Positions 28,368 through 40,795 of a stretch of 64,000 bases of DNA are shown piece after piece. Numbering within the stretch: position 1 is the stretch's first letter; each line of letters begins with the position of its first letter. The DNA is from Planococcus circulans (GTDB lineage Bacteria > Bacillota > Bacilli > Bacillales_A > Planococcaceae). Made by a program: the position numbers and the translations under genes. The notes under the pieces were generated by a model. The model saw only the letters and a list, made by a program, of their open reading frames with translations. It made no database searches and was not told where the DNA came from. The stretch spans positions 310,001 through 374,000 of the forward strand of contig NZ_JAIQCL010000001.1 in the NCBI RefSeq assembly GCF_020023385.1, written 5' to 3'.

Positions 28368-28663
28368 CAGTTGCCGGTCTTCAATTCATCCACATATTGT
28401 TTTGCTTCCAGCAAAGACCAACCGAATTCTTGTCTCGTACGTTTGACGGCTTCGACCATTTTCCCTTTTTGCAGAAGTTCCCGAAGTTCTTCATTGAGAT
28501 TAGGCTCTGCTATTTTTTGGCCTTGCGTAGCGTCTTGGAGAAGTTTCTCCACATGCTTGATTCTGGTTTCCAATGCTTTTATCCGCTGTTCCGTAGCATT
28601 ATAAACGATGTAGCCAAATACCAGAACGGCTCCAAGTATAATCATGATCCATGACAAATCCAT
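28367..28663 (-). CDS. Small membrane-anchored coiled-coil protein with L7/L12-like tail, function unknown
   Basis: 98 residues: one N-terminal membrane helix (about 4-21), a charged coiled coil (about 24-45, EQRIKALETRIKHVEKLLQ), and a C-terminal segment MVEAVKRTRQEFGWSLLEAKQYVDEL that resembles the C-terminal domain of ribosomal protein L7/L12. It starts on the base after the dsdA stop (TAAATG) and overlaps the next gene by TGATG. Function unknown. Confidence 0.72.
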   Translation of the reverse strand: MDLSWIMIILGAVLVFGYIVYNATEQRIKALETRIKHVEKLLQDATQGQKIAEPNLNEELRELLQKGKMVEAVKRTRQEFGWSLLEAKQYVDELKTGN

Positions 28664-30007
28664 TTACTCAGCACCTCTCAAATAAGTTTTTCCGCGTTGA
28701 TAAAATCCATCCATTTCTTCTTTCGGCACTAAAGCACCACCGGTTGACCAGACGACGTGATTAACGGCCGACATGCGGATTTGATTCGTTTCGGCGTAAT
28801 CTGTCGCCTGTATTTTCAACGGACCCAGCAATCCCGCAGTAGCAGATGGCTCAACGAAGATGCCTTCACTGTCCGCCAGCAGCGCCAATAATTTAAACAG
28901 CTCCTGATCCTCCACAGTGTAGATGCCGCTGACGGTTTTTTCGCTGATGCCCGAGGCGAAGCTCGAAGGCCTGCCGACCGCCAGTCCATCCCCTTCCGTG
29001 ACATTGTCGATGCCGAAATCCTGGACGCTGACCTTGTCTTTTTCGCCGGTCATCAAACCGATCAGCACTGCAGGCGAATGGGTCGGCTCCACGAAAAAGC
29101 AATGGACTGCGTCACCAAAGACCTGCCGTAGACCGAACGCAATGCCTCCGGGAGCTCCGCCCACTCCGCACGGCAGGTAGACAAAGAGCGGATGATTGGC
29201 ATCCACTTGGATATTTGCATTCTCCAATTGCTGTTTGAGGCGGAACGCAGCAACACTATAGCCTAGAAACAAGTGCTTAGACTTTTCATCGTCCACGAAA
29301 TAAGCATCCGGCTTGGCGAGTGTTTCTTTGCGCCCTGCCAAAATGGCTTCGCTGAAATCCCCTTCGAATTCGACCACTTCCGCCCCTTTATCACGCAACA
29401 GATCTTTTTTCCATTGCTTGGCGTCCGCGGACATATAAACGGATACTTGAAACCCAAGCTTGGCGCTGATGGTGCCGATACTGAGGCCCAGATTTCCCGT
29501 GGACCCAACACCAATAGAGTAACCGCTGAAAAATTCTTTAAACCGTACGGATGAAAATTGTTCGTAAGACTGCTCTTTTGTCAGTAAGTTCGCTTCCATA
29601 GCCAACTTTTCCGCATGATGCAGCACTTCATAGACGCCGCCGCGAGCTTTAATGGATCCTGCAATCGGCAATTCGTTGTCGCATTTCAAAAAAAGCCTGC
29701 CCGGCAGATTTCTGCCATAGTTGGCGCTGAGCTGCTCTTTCATGTTAGGAATTTCGCGCAGCGGCGATTCGACAATGCCTTTTTCTGAGGCCGTATCCGG
29801 AAATTCAGCTGCCAGATAAGGTGCAAACCGCTGCCATAGCTGTTCTGCATGCTCCATATCTTCCAGACCGACTGGCAGGCCGGACATGTCAGCCATCTTT
29901 CGAAGATTCGGATTCAGCCAGACTACCGGATTCAAATTAATGATGTTCTTCAACAATGGATATTTTTCGATCAAGCTGTTTAATTTCTGTTGTGCCATAC
30001 TCATCAT
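28664..30007 (-). CDS. dsdA: D-serine ammonia-lyase (D-serine dehydratase)
   Basis: A PLP enzyme turning D-serine into pyruvate and ammonia, removing a toxic D-amino acid. The lysine lies in GSIKARGGVYE (about K120), with GVGSTGNLGLSIG as the phosphate loop and LPCGVGGAPGG. I start at the ATG at 30007, 6 bases after GAGAGGGG, giving 447 residues, the usual length; the frame to 30061 is longer than the family. It heads a three-gene unit with two small membrane proteins. Confidence 0.94.
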   Translation of the reverse strand: MMSMAQQKLNSLIEKYPLLKNIINLNPVVWLNPNLRKMADMSGLPVGLEDMEHAEQLWQRFAPYLAAEFPDTASEKGIVESPLREIPNMKEQLSANYGRNLPGRLFLKCDNELPIAGSIKARGGVYEVLHHAEKLAMEANLLTKEQSYEQFSSVRFKEFFSGYSIGVGSTGNLGLSIGTISAKLGFQVSVYMSADAKQWKKDLLRDKGAEVVEFEGDFSEAILAGRKETLAKPDAYFVDDEKSKHLFLGYSVAAFRLKQQLENANIQVDANHPLFVYLPCGVGGAPGGIAFGLRQVFGDAVHCFFVEPTHSPAVLIGLMTGEKDKVSVQDFGIDNVTEGDGLAVGRPSSFASGISEKTVSGIYTVEDQELFKLLALLADSEGIFVEPSATAGLLGPLKIQATDYAETNQIRMSAVNHVVWSTGGALVPKEEMDGFYQRGKTYLRGAE

Positions 30008-30043
30008 CCAAATCCCCTCTCTGTCATTCGTGCTGTTAATTTC

Positions 30044-30072
30044 ATCATACAGGACGAGCATAAAAATTTCAG
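30044..30072 (-). promoter_or_regulatory. Candidate promoter of dsdA
   Basis: Minus strand: CTGAAA (30072-30067), 17 bp, TATGAT (30049-30044). It lies about 40 bases before the dsdA start. Confidence 0.5.
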
Positions 30073-30089
30073 TTTCTCTTTAGAAGATC

Positions 30090-30773
30090 CTATTCTGTCC
30101 GCTTATACATTAGTTTGCTTACTGCCAGAAAAACCAAACCGGTGAGAAGGAAAATCCACCATTCCAATTTGACGACTGGGCCGAAATCATCGAACAGCCA
30201 AGCTATCAAAGCAACACAGGCAAAAGCTCCGGCACCATATAACCCAGCTTTCACATAAGCTTGCCATTTCTTTTTATCCTTTTGAAATACAGATGAACGG
30301 ACAATTTTAAAAATGACCATAACGCCGATGACTGCCACCAGTATCACCGACAGCAGCATGAGCAGCAAGTTGCCGAGCGCAATGCTGTTATCCACCGGCC
30401 GAAAAAACGAGACAATCAGGCTAATGACTCCAAAGGTGGCCGCAAACCAGCCCGTTAAACCGATGATCTGTGAAGCGCTGAACCATAAAACATTTCGTCG
30501 GTTTTGGCTCGGCAAATTTTCAATCAGTTCATCTGCGTATTTCTGAGGAGACTCCCCAAACAACTCTTTTGCTGACTTGCCATCTTCCTGCGCCTCCACC
30601 AAATGGTCCAAGAGGTCCATAAGTATCTCTTCTCCAGCATGTTCATCGATTCGAAGATCGGTCCTTAAATACAAAAGTATATCTTCGTATACTTTTTCAT
30701 TGTCATGGTTCAGCAATCCTCTTTTCTCATTGTTCTCCTCGATCAATTCAGCTGTTTTCCTCATCTTCTCCAC
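30090..30773 (-). CDS. DUF1129-like membrane protein
   Basis: 227 residues. The N-terminal 90 residues are soluble and charged (LLYLRTDLRIDEHAGEEILMDLLDHLVEAQEDGKSAKELFGESPQKYADEL), a domain common in PadR-linked DUF1129/DUF1700 proteins. About four membrane helices follow (about 100-125, 132-155, 170-192, 200-222). It overlaps the PadR gene by 26 bases and is co-transcribed with it. Function unknown; such pairs usually form a small regulated envelope module. Confidence 0.78.
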   Translation of the reverse strand: MEKMRKTAELIEENNEKRGLLNHDNEKVYEDILLYLRTDLRIDEHAGEEILMDLLDHLVEAQEDGKSAKELFGESPQKYADELIENLPSQNRRNVLWFSASQIIGLTGWFAATFGVISLIVSFFRPVDNSIALGNLLLMLLSVILVAVIGVMVIFKIVRSSVFQKDKKKWQAYVKAGLYGAGAFACVALIAWLFDDFGPVVKLEWWIFLLTGLVFLAVSKLMYKRTE

Positions 30774-31092
30774 CCCTTTTCAGTAATTGGCTGACCGGTT
30801 TGGCAATTTCCAGCCATTCAGCAGAAATTTGATCCAGCTCCGCCTTTCCCTCATCGGTTAAAAAATAATATTTTCGGTTTGGCCCTGATGCAGAAGGCCT
30901 CATTTCCCCGCGGATAAAGCCGTTTTTCTGCAGTCTCAGCAACACCGGGTAAATAGTGCCGTCACTGATGTCCGGCAGACCGATCCCCTGCAGTTTCTGC
31001 GACAGTTCATAGCCATAGACTGGCTGCTCTTCCACTACCGCCATAACGCAAGCATCCAAAACCCCTTTCAGCAATTGGCTTCTGAGAGCCAT
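30748..31092 (-). CDS. PadR family transcriptional regulator
   Basis: A 114-residue winged-helix regulator: LLKGVLDACVMAVVEEQPVYGYELSQKL, DGTIYPVLLRLQKNGFI and GPNRKYYFLTDEGKAEL are the PadR core. No separate ligand domain is present beyond the C-terminal helix. Signal unknown. It likely represses itself and the following membrane protein gene through an inverted repeat at 31120-31158. Confidence 0.9.
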   Translation of the reverse strand: MALRSQLLKGVLDACVMAVVEEQPVYGYELSQKLQGIGLPDISDGTIYPVLLRLQKNGFIRGEMRPSASGPNRKYYFLTDEGKAELDQISAEWLEIAKPVSQLLKRGGEDEENS

Positions 31093-31119
31093 GCCTATTC
31101 CTCCTCATGGTACTTGGTG

Positions 31120-31158
31120 ATACAAGATAGCTATCTAAAAAAATAACTACCTTGTATA
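31120..31158. promoter_or_regulatory. Likely PadR operator
   Basis: ATACAAGATAG (31120-31130) faces CTACCTTGTAT (31148-31158), an 11-bp inverted repeat with one mismatch and a 17-bp centre that holds GATAGCTATC. It lies 28 bases before the padR start. The link to this PadR is inference. Confidence 0.55.
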
Positions 31159-31227
31159 ACCAATTAGTTAATTTTATTGTATTCGACTCCACCTCTTCTG
31201 TCAATAGTTACAGAGAATACAAGACTT

Positions 31228-31258
31228 CAAAATAAAAAACCGACCAAGTGGCCGGCTT
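31228..31258 (-). terminator. Terminator of the pyr operon
   Basis: Minus strand AGCCGGCC and GGTCGGTT form a stem with a 4-base loop, then TTTTTATTTTG. The stem begins at the pyrE stop. Confidence 0.85.
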
Positions 31259-31876
31259 ACAAAGTTCCTGTTTTTAATTTTTCATGCCAATCAGCGAGCA
31301 TCGGCATATCTTCTTCACGGATCGCGCCTGTACTTAGTGCCTGTTCAACAAGTGCCGGAAAATCCGTCAGTGTATGGAAAGTGTACCCTGCTTCCGCAAT
31401 CGCATTAATCGACTGCGGCAAATCATAGGTGAAGATCGCTACAATGCCCAGCACTTCAAAGCCTGCTGCTTCGAGTGCCTGTGCCGCTTGCAGCACCGAG
31501 CCGCCTTTAGAGATCAGGTCTTCCACGACCACCACTTTTTTGCCCGGCTCAACTTTGCCTTCGATCATATTCGTCTGGCCATGCTCTTTCGCTTTGGAAC
31601 GGACATAGACCATCGGCAATTCAAGCAGATCGCTGACCCATGCAGCATGAGGAATACCTGCTGTCGCCGTTCCAGCAACCACCTGGCATTCAGGATAGGA
31701 TTCTTTGATTGTTTCCGCTAATCCAGCGGCAATATCTCTACGTACAGCCGGATAAGACATCGTCAGGCGATTATCGCAGTAGATCGGCGATTTGACACCG
31801 GAAGCCCAAGTAAATGGATCCTGCGGGCGCAGCTCCACCGCTCCGATGGATAATAAATGGTTCGCAATTTCATTTT

Positions 31877-31895
<19 letters not shown>
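31257..31895 (-). CDS. pyrE: Orotate phosphoribosyltransferase
   Basis: Joins orotate and PRPP to make OMP. The 212 residues carry the PRPP motif [18 protein letters not shown] (about 115-132) and the loop [11 protein letters not shown]. It is the last gene of the pyr operon and overlaps pyrF by 19 bases. A terminator follows its stop codon. Confidence 0.97.
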
Positions 31896-34237
<2,342 letters not shown>

Positions 34238-34241
<4 letters not shown>

Positions 34242-37200
34242 ACGCCAGCCCCCATTTCCTCCGCTGAGAAGGTCATTGATTCGATGACGCGCAGCATCGC
34301 TTCTGCCGTATCCAGTGAAGTCAGGCAAGGAATGCCGTTTTCGACAGATTCGCGGCGAATGCGGAAACCGTCCCGCTGCGGCTGCTTGCCTCTCGTCAAG
34401 GTATTGATGACGAGTTGCGTATCGCCGTTTTGGATGACATCCAGCAGGGTTTTGCCTTCCGAACCGATTTTGCCGACCGGTGCAACGACAATGCCTGCTT
34501 CTTCGAAGGCTTTGGCTGTTCCGCCGGTCGCCATGATCTGATAGCCGATCGCTTTAAAGCGTTTCGCTAAACCAACTGCTTCTTCTTTATCTTTATCCGC
34601 TACCGTCAACAGCACAGTACCGTGATCTTTGACTTCCATACCAGCTGCTGCGAGGCCTTTATACAAAGCCTTTTCAAGCGTAGTGTCTTTGCCCATGACT
34701 TCTCCGGTGGATTTCATTTCCGGCCCGAGCGTGATGTCGACACGGCGAAGCTTCGCGAATGAGAAGACCGGCACTTTGACGAAGACGCCTTTTGAAATTG
34801 GTGCAAGGCCTGGTGTAAAGCCCTGCTCGACGATGCTTTGGCCCAAAATCGCTTTTGTTGCGATATTGGCCATCGGGATAGATGTGATTTTGCTCATGAA
34901 TGGCACGGTCCGGCTTGAGCGCGGATTAACTTCAATCACGTAAACTTCACCTTTGGAAATGACGTACTGGATATTCAGCAAACCGATGATGTTCAGCCCT
35001 TTTGCCAGGCGCGTCGTGTAATCGACCAGCGTATCCAATAATTCGGTCGAAATGTTCTGCGTCGGATAGACCGCAATCGAATCCCCCGAATGGACGCCTG
35101 CGCGCTCTATATGCTCCATGATGCCCGGAATCAGCACATTTTCCCCGTCCGAAATGGCATCCACTTCGATTTCAATGCCTGTCAGGTAGCGGTCGACTAG
35201 CACCGGATGCTCCGGACTCGCTTCTACTGCATGTTCCATATAATGTTTCAGATCATCTTCATTGTAGACGATTTCCATTGCGCGCCCACCGAGTACGTAA
35301 GAAGGGCGGACCAATACCGGATAGCCGATATCAGCTGCGATGATGATCGCTTCTTCTGCGTTGACAGCCGTTTTCCCTAAGGGTTGTGGAATGCCGATCT
35401 CGTGCAGTGCCGCTTCGAATTTGTTGCGGTTTTCAGCCCGGTCCGTATCTTCCAGGGAAGTCCCCAGAATTTTGACGCCGTTCTGTTCCAATTTCTCAGC
35501 CAGGTTGATAGCTGTCTGTCCACCGAATTGGACGACGACGCCTTTTGGCTGCTCCAGGTCGACAATGTGCATGACATCTTCGATTGTCAAAGGCTCGAAA
35601 TACAACTTGTCTGATATCGAGAAATCCGTTGAGACGGTTTCCGGATTGTTGTTGACGATGATCGCTTCGTATCCTGCTTCTTTGATTGCCCAGACCGAAT
35701 GCACGGTTGCGTAGTCGAATTCCACTCCTTGGCCGATGCGGATCGGGCCCGAGCCAAGTACGATGACCGATTCTTTGTCTGTTTTCACTGATTCGTTTTC
35801 ATCTTCATACGTGCCGTAGAAATAAGGAGTTTCGGATTCAAACTCTGCAGCGCACGTATCAACCATCTTATAGACCGGCATTAATTTGTTTTCCTTGCGC
35901 CAGTTGTAAACTTCCTGCTCGGTCGTATTCCACAATTTCGCGATCGTCCGGTCTGCAAAGCCCAGACGTTTCGCGCGTTTGGCTGTATCGTAATCGAAAG
36001 CTGCATTTTTCAATACTTCTTCATATTTGACGATGTTTTCGAATTTTTTCAGGAAGAATAAATCGATTTGGCTCCATTCGTTGATGGTTTCAATCGTCAC
36101 ACCGCGGCGCAGCGCTTCCCCGATAAAGAACAGACGCTCATCTCCTGCGCGGCAGATTCGTTTCTGTATCCATTCATCGCTCATGGCATCAGCGTTTTTC
36201 AGCTCCAGGTGGAATTGGCCCGTTTCCAGTGAACGCACCGCTTTCAGGATCGATTCCTCGAACGTGCGGCCCATGGCCATCACTTCGCCCGTCGCTTTCA
36301 TCTGTGTTCCCAAATTGCGTTTTGCTGCTTCGAATTTATCGAACGGCCAGCGCGGAATCTTTGTTACGACATAGTCCAGTGCCGGTTCGAATGCCGCGTA
36401 GGTCCGGCCGGTGACCGGGTTCATCATTTCATCCAATGTCAGGCCGACTGCAATTTTTGCAGCCAGTTTGGCGATCGGGTAGCCCGTCGCTTTGGAAGCC
36501 AGTGCAGAGGATCGGCTGACACGCGGATTCACTTCAATGATGTAGTAGTTGAAGCTGAATGGGTCGAGTGCCAGCTGTACGTTGCAGCCGCCTTCAATTT
36601 TCAACGCGCGGATGATTTTCAACGACACATTGCGCAGCATCTGGTATTCACGGTCCGACAAGGTCTGGCTTGGCGCCACGACAATCGAATCACCCGTATG
36701 AATGCCGACCGGATCAATATTTTCCATGTTACAGACGACAATCGCCGTATCGTTCTTATCGCGCATCACTTCGTACTCGATTTCCTTGAAACCGGCAATT
36801 GATTTTTCCAGCAGGCATTGTGTGACCGGGCTGTATTTCAGGCCACTGGCGACGATTTCCTTCAATTCTTCGTAATTGTGGCAGATACCGCCGCCGGTGC
36901 CGCCTAAGGTGAAGGCCGGGCGGACGATGACCGGATACCCGACGCGTGCGATGAAATTCTCCGCTTCTGTCATGTTGTGGATAATATCTGAATCCGGAAC
37001 CGGTTCCCCGAGTTCGTTCATCAAAGTTCTGAACAAGTCACGGTCTTCTGCTTTGTGGATCGCTTCGAGCTTCGTCCCTAAGATTTCGATATTCAATTCG
37101 TCCAAAATGCCCGATTCGTCGAGTTCAATCGCCATGTTCAGCCCTGTCTGGCCGCCCAGTGTCGGCAGCAATGCATCCGGACGCTCTTTGCGGAGGATGC

Positions 37201-37426
37201 GGCTGACGAATTCAAGCGTAATCGGTTCAATATAGACTTTATCTGCAATTTCGGTGTCCGTCATGATGGTCGCCGGATTCGAGTTGATGAGGATGACACG
37301 GTAGCCTTCTTCCTTCAATGCCAAGCAGGCTTGTGTGCCTGCATAGTCGAACTCTGCTGCTTGCCCGATGACGATAGGTCCGGATCCGATTACGAGTATA
37401 CTTTGAATATCTTGTCTTTTAGGCAT
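34238..37426 (-). CDS. carB: Carbamoyl-phosphate synthase, large subunit
   Basis: Makes carbamoyl phosphate from ammonia, bicarbonate and two ATP. The 1062 residues contain two homologous ATP-grasp halves ([21 protein letters not shown] near 13 and [22 protein letters not shown] near 555) and a C-terminal allosteric domain (about 930-1062). Length is normal. As it lies in the pyr operon it is the pyrimidine-linked form (pyrAB in B. subtilis). It overlaps carA by 8 bases and pyrK by 4 bases. Confidence 0.97.
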
Positions 37427-38513
37427 GTTGTTGCTCCTTTCGAGTTGCGTTCATAACTTCAATAAAGCGGTCGAATAAGTAGTTCGAGTCTTCCGGGCCC
37501 GGTGAGGATTCCGGATGGTATTGAACGGTGAAAGCTGCATAATCCAAATGCGCCAGCCCTTCGTTCGTTCCATCGTTCAATGCACTGTGCGTCACTTTCA
37601 GACGTGTGCCCTGCAATGTTTCTTCATCCACCGCATAGCCATGGTTCTGGGAAGTGATTTCAATTCTTCCCGTGCTTAGATCACGGACCGGGTGGTTGCC
37701 GCCCCGGTGGCCGAACTTCAGCTTGAAAGTATCTGCTCCGCAGGCTCTTGCGAATAATTGGTGGCCAAGGCAGATACCGAAAATCGGAACTTCTCCAAGC
37801 AACTCGCGAACCACTTCCACACATTCTTCCACATCTTTTGGATCTCCAGGGCCGTTTGACAGCATGACGCCGTCCGGTCCCCACGCCAGTATTTCTTTAG
37901 AAGAGGTGTTATATGGTACAACGATCACATCGCAGTCCCGGTTGTTGAGCTCACGCAGGATGCCGTGCTTCATGCCATAATCGATCAGTACCACCCGTTT
38001 GCCGCGTCCTGGGCTAGGATAAGGGCGTGCTGTTGAAACCTGCGCCACCTGATTTCTTGGCAATACTGTCGCCTGCAGCGTGTTGACGACTTCTTCGACT
38101 TGTACGTCCTCTCCTGCTGCAGTCAAAACGCCTTTGATGGCACCTTTTGAGCGGATCAGGCGCGTTAATTTCCGCGTATCGATACCTGAGATTCCAGGAA
38201 TGCCCTTGATTTTGAAGAGTTCATCGAGCGTAGCATTATTTCTAAAATTGGATGGGAACTCGGCGATTTCACGCACGACCATTCCTTTAACTGCCGGTTC
38301 GATCGATTCGAAATCATCGCTGTTGATGCCGTAATTGCCGATCAGCGGATAAGTCATCGTGACAATCTGCCCACAATAAGAAGGATCTGACAAAATTTCC
38401 TGGTAGCCGGTCATACTGGTATTAAAAACGATTTCCCCTACTGAAGCCCCTTCGCCTCCGAATGCTGTTCCTTCAAATACTGTCCCGTCTTCTAAGATCA
38501 AATAACGTTTCAT
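37419..38513 (-). CDS. carA: Carbamoyl-phosphate synthase, small (glutaminase) subunit
   Basis: Releases ammonia from glutamine for CarB. The N-terminal CarA domain ([19 protein letters not shown]) is followed by a class I glutamine amidotransferase domain with nucleophile in [13 protein letters not shown] and the His-Glu pair in [13 protein letters not shown] start at the ATG at 38513 (364 residues), which overlaps the pyrC stop (TGATG). Pyrimidine-linked form, pyrAA in B. subtilis naming. Confidence 0.97.
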   Translation of the reverse strand: MKRYLILEDGTVFEGTAFGGEGASVGEIVFNTSMTGYQEILSDPSYCGQIVTMTYPLIGNYGINSDDFESIEPAVKGMVVREIAEFPSNFRNNATLDELFKIKGIPGISGIDTRKLTRLIRSKGAIKGVLTAAGEDVQVEEVVNTLQATVLPRNQVAQVSTARPYPSPGRGKRVVLIDYGMKHGILRELNNRDCDVIVVPYNTSSKEILAWGPDGVMLSNGPGDPKDVEECVEVVRELLGEVPIFGICLGHQLFARACGADTFKLKFGHRGGNHPVRDLSTGRIEITSQNHGYAVDEETLQGTRLKVTHSALNDGTNEGLAHLDYAAFTVQYHPESSPGPEDSNYLFDRFIEVMNATRKEQQHA

Positions 38514-39790
38514 CAATTTGTCTCCTCCTGCCATACGATTTCTCCACCAAAAATGGTCATTACCGGCCATCCTGTGCAATTCCAGCCGTCGAATGGTGTG
38601 TTTTTGCCTTTAGATAAAAATGAGTCTGCCTGGATGGCCTGCTCTTTTTCCAGATCCAACAGGACCAGATCAGCTGTTTGGCCAGGTTCCACTAAGCCAT
38701 ACGGCAAGTTGAAGGTTTCGCTCGGTTTGATGGTCAGCCAGTCGATCAATTGCTGCAGACTCCATGTACCGGTTTCAACAAATTTGCTGTAAAGAAGCGG
38801 AAAGGCTGTTTCAAATCCGACAATCCCGAACATCGATCCGTTCATGCCGTTGGTTTTCTCTGCCGCTGTGTGAGGAGCATGGTCCGTTGCAATAAAGTCC
38901 AGCGTGCCGTCCAGCAAGCCTTCATGCAGTGCTTGCCAGTCTTCCTTGGCGCGGAGCGGTGGGTTCATCTTGTAGTTTGCGTCATCCGCTGGAATATCGT
39001 CTTCTGTCAACAGCAGATGGTGCGGCGTCACTTCAGCCGTAACGTGAACTCCCGCACGTTTTGCATCGCGGATCACACGGACCGATTCTTTCGTACTGAC
39101 GTGGCAGACATGGTAATGTGCGCCTGCTGCTTCCGCAAGCAGGATGTCGCGTGCGATATGCACCGATTCTGCAATCGAAGGAATCCCTTTCAACCCAAGT
39201 TCTTTACTGCGCTTGCCGTCGTGCATGACACCGTCGTAGATCAGGCTGTTGTCTTCGCAATGGGCAACGACCGGCATGTCGATTTTCGCTGCGTCCTGCA
39301 TCGTTTCGTACATCATGCCTGCCTCTTGGATGCCGACACCGTCATCGGTGAAAGCGAAAGCTCCATTTTCTTTCAACTCCTGCAAGTTTGTGCGTTCTTT
39401 CCCTGCTTCCCGGATGGTGATGGAAGCGTACGGCAAAACCCGGATAAGCGCATTTTTTTCGATCAATCCGTTGACCAGCTGCAGATTTTCTTTCGTATCG
39501 GGCACAGGGCGCGTGTTCGGCATGGCACAAATCGTGGTGAAGCCGCCTTTTGCTGCTGACTTTGTCCCGCTTTCGATCGTTTCTTTCTGCTCGCCGCCCG
39601 GTTCACGCAAATGGACGTGGACATCCACAAATCCTGGTGCGATCATCCGGCCTTTGCCGTCGATTTCCGTTTCGCTGTTCACTTTCAGGTCTTTCCCGAT
39701 TTCGGCGATCTTGCCGTCTGAAATGCGGATATTGGTTGGAGCAAGTTCTCCGTTTTGCAGCATGTTTACGTTTTTAATGAATAAATTCAA
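38513..39790 (-). CDS. pyrC: Dihydroorotase
   Basis: Zinc amidohydrolase forming dihydroorotate from carbamoyl-aspartate. The 425 residues include the metal motif [29 protein letters not shown] and ATDHAPHT. Type I dihydroorotase length. It starts 1 base after the pyrB stop and overlaps carA by 1 base. Confidence 0.97.
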   Translation of the reverse strand: MNLFIKNVNMLQNGELAPTNIRISDGKIAEIGKDLKVNSETEIDGKGRMIAPGFVDVHVHLREPGGEQKETIESGTKSAAKGGFTTICAMPNTRPVPDTKENLQLVNGLIEKNALIRVLPYASITIREAGKERTNLQELKENGAFAFTDDGVGIQEAGMMYETMQDAAKIDMPVVAHCEDNSLIYDGVMHDGKRSKELGLKGIPSIAESVHIARDILLAEAAGAHYHVCHVSTKESVRVIRDAKRAGVHVTAEVTPHHLLLTEDDIPADDANYKMNPPLRAKEDWQALHEGLLDGTLDFIATDHAPHTAAEKTNGMNGSMFGIVGFETAFPLLYSKFVETGTWSLQQLIDWLTIKPSETFNLPYGLVEPGQTADLVLLDLEKEQAIQADSFLSKGKNTPFDGWNCTGWPVMTIFGGEIVWQEETN

Positions 39791-39791
39791 T

Positions 39792-40667
39792 TCAATCTCT
39801 CCCTTTCAATGCGTATTCAAGTACTGCCATCCGGACAAAAACTCCGTTAGCCATTTGTTTGAAAATTCGTGAGCGCTCACATTCAACCAGGCAGTCTGCA
39901 ATTTCCACACCGCGATTGATCGGCGCCGGGTGCATGATGATGGCCCCGTCTTTCATCCTTTTCTCCCGCTCAATCGTCAAGCCGTACTGCTCATGGTAAT
40001 TGTCTTTCGAAAACAGGGCCGATACCGCATGCCGTTCATGCTGGACCCGGAGCATCATCACCACATCCGTCTTTTCGATAAAGTCATCCAGGTGTTCCGA
40101 AGATTCGTACTCTCCGCTCCATTCCGCTGGACAGATAAATGTCACTTCCGCACCCAATTGCTGGAGCGCAGCTGCATTTGATTTCGCTACTCGGCTGTGC
40201 GCGATATCCCCGACGATCGTGACGTGTATGCCTTCGATCTGGCCGAACTCCTGATAGATTGTCATCAGATCCAGCAAGGATTGTGTCGGATGCTGTCCCG
40301 ATCCATCTCCACCGTTGATGACCGCTACATTACACCCTTCAAGCTGCTGGTAATATTCCTCTTCTTCGTGGCGGATGATGACGGCGTTCACGCCGATGGC
40401 TTCCATCGTTTTGACCGTGTCGTACAGCGTCTCGCCTTTCAGGATGCTGGAAAAGGCGGTTTCAAATGGCAGTACAGCCAGCCCCATTTTGTGTTCGGCC
40501 ATCTCAAAACTCATTTTGGTCCGCGTGCTCGGTTCGAAGAACAGATTGACGACTGTACCATCGATTAGTGTTTTTTCCCCGCGCTGAAATTCTCCAGCCC
40601 GCTCCAATAAGCTCATGATCGTATTATTTTCCAAATTGTTCATGGATAGTAAGTTCGGCAAAATCAT
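39792..40667 (-). CDS. pyrB: Aspartate carbamoyltransferase, catalytic subunit
   Basis: Condenses carbamoyl phosphate with aspartate. The 291 residues carry the carbamoyl phosphate loop [28 protein letters not shown], and [12 protein letters not shown] little shorter than B. subtilis PyrB (304) at the C-terminus. No pyrI regulatory subunit is seen, as usual in Bacillota. An AAAGGATGAG ribosome site precedes the ATG, and a PyrR attenuator precedes the gene. Confidence 0.97.
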   Translation of the reverse strand: MILPNLLSMNNLENNTIMSLLERAGEFQRGEKTLIDGTVVNLFFEPSTRTKMSFEMAEHKMGLAVLPFETAFSSILKGETLYDTVKTMEAIGVNAVIIRHEEEEYYQQLEGCNVAVINGGDGSGQHPTQSLLDLMTIYQEFGQIEGIHVTIVGDIAHSRVAKSNAAALQQLGAEVTFICPAEWSGEYESSEHLDDFIEKTDVVMMLRVQHERHAVSALFSKDNYHEQYGLTIEREKRMKDGAIIMHPAPINRGVEIADCLVECERSRIFKQMANGVFVRMAVLEYALKGRD

Positions 40668-40682
40668 CTCATCCTTTCATCC

Positions 40683-40791
40683 CTCAGACAAAAAAACACC
40701 TTCCCAGAGGCAGGAAGGTGTGAGGAAAAAAGGGTAGCGTACTCCCCCATTCTTCAACCCTTTCCATGCCTCTCTGGACATTCATTAAAAG
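40683..40791 (-). promoter_or_regulatory. PyrR attenuator before pyrB
   Basis: In the pyrP-pyrB gap. The PyrR-binding loop TGTCCAGAGAGGCA (minus strand, 40780-40767) is followed by an antiterminator region and a terminator: ACACCTTCC paired with GGAAGGTGT (about 40721-40696), then TTTTTTT (to 40690). The terminator loop repeats GCCTCTGGG, complementary to the PyrR loop, as in B. subtilis. With high UMP, PyrR binding favours termination. Confidence 0.92.
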
Positions 40792-40795
40792 GTGA

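Noticed and set aside
38750..39559. A 269-residue open frame on the plus strand
   Set aside because: It lies entirely opposite pyrC, has no ribosome site or recognisable domain, and pyrC is complete with all motifs. It is a shadow of codon usage.
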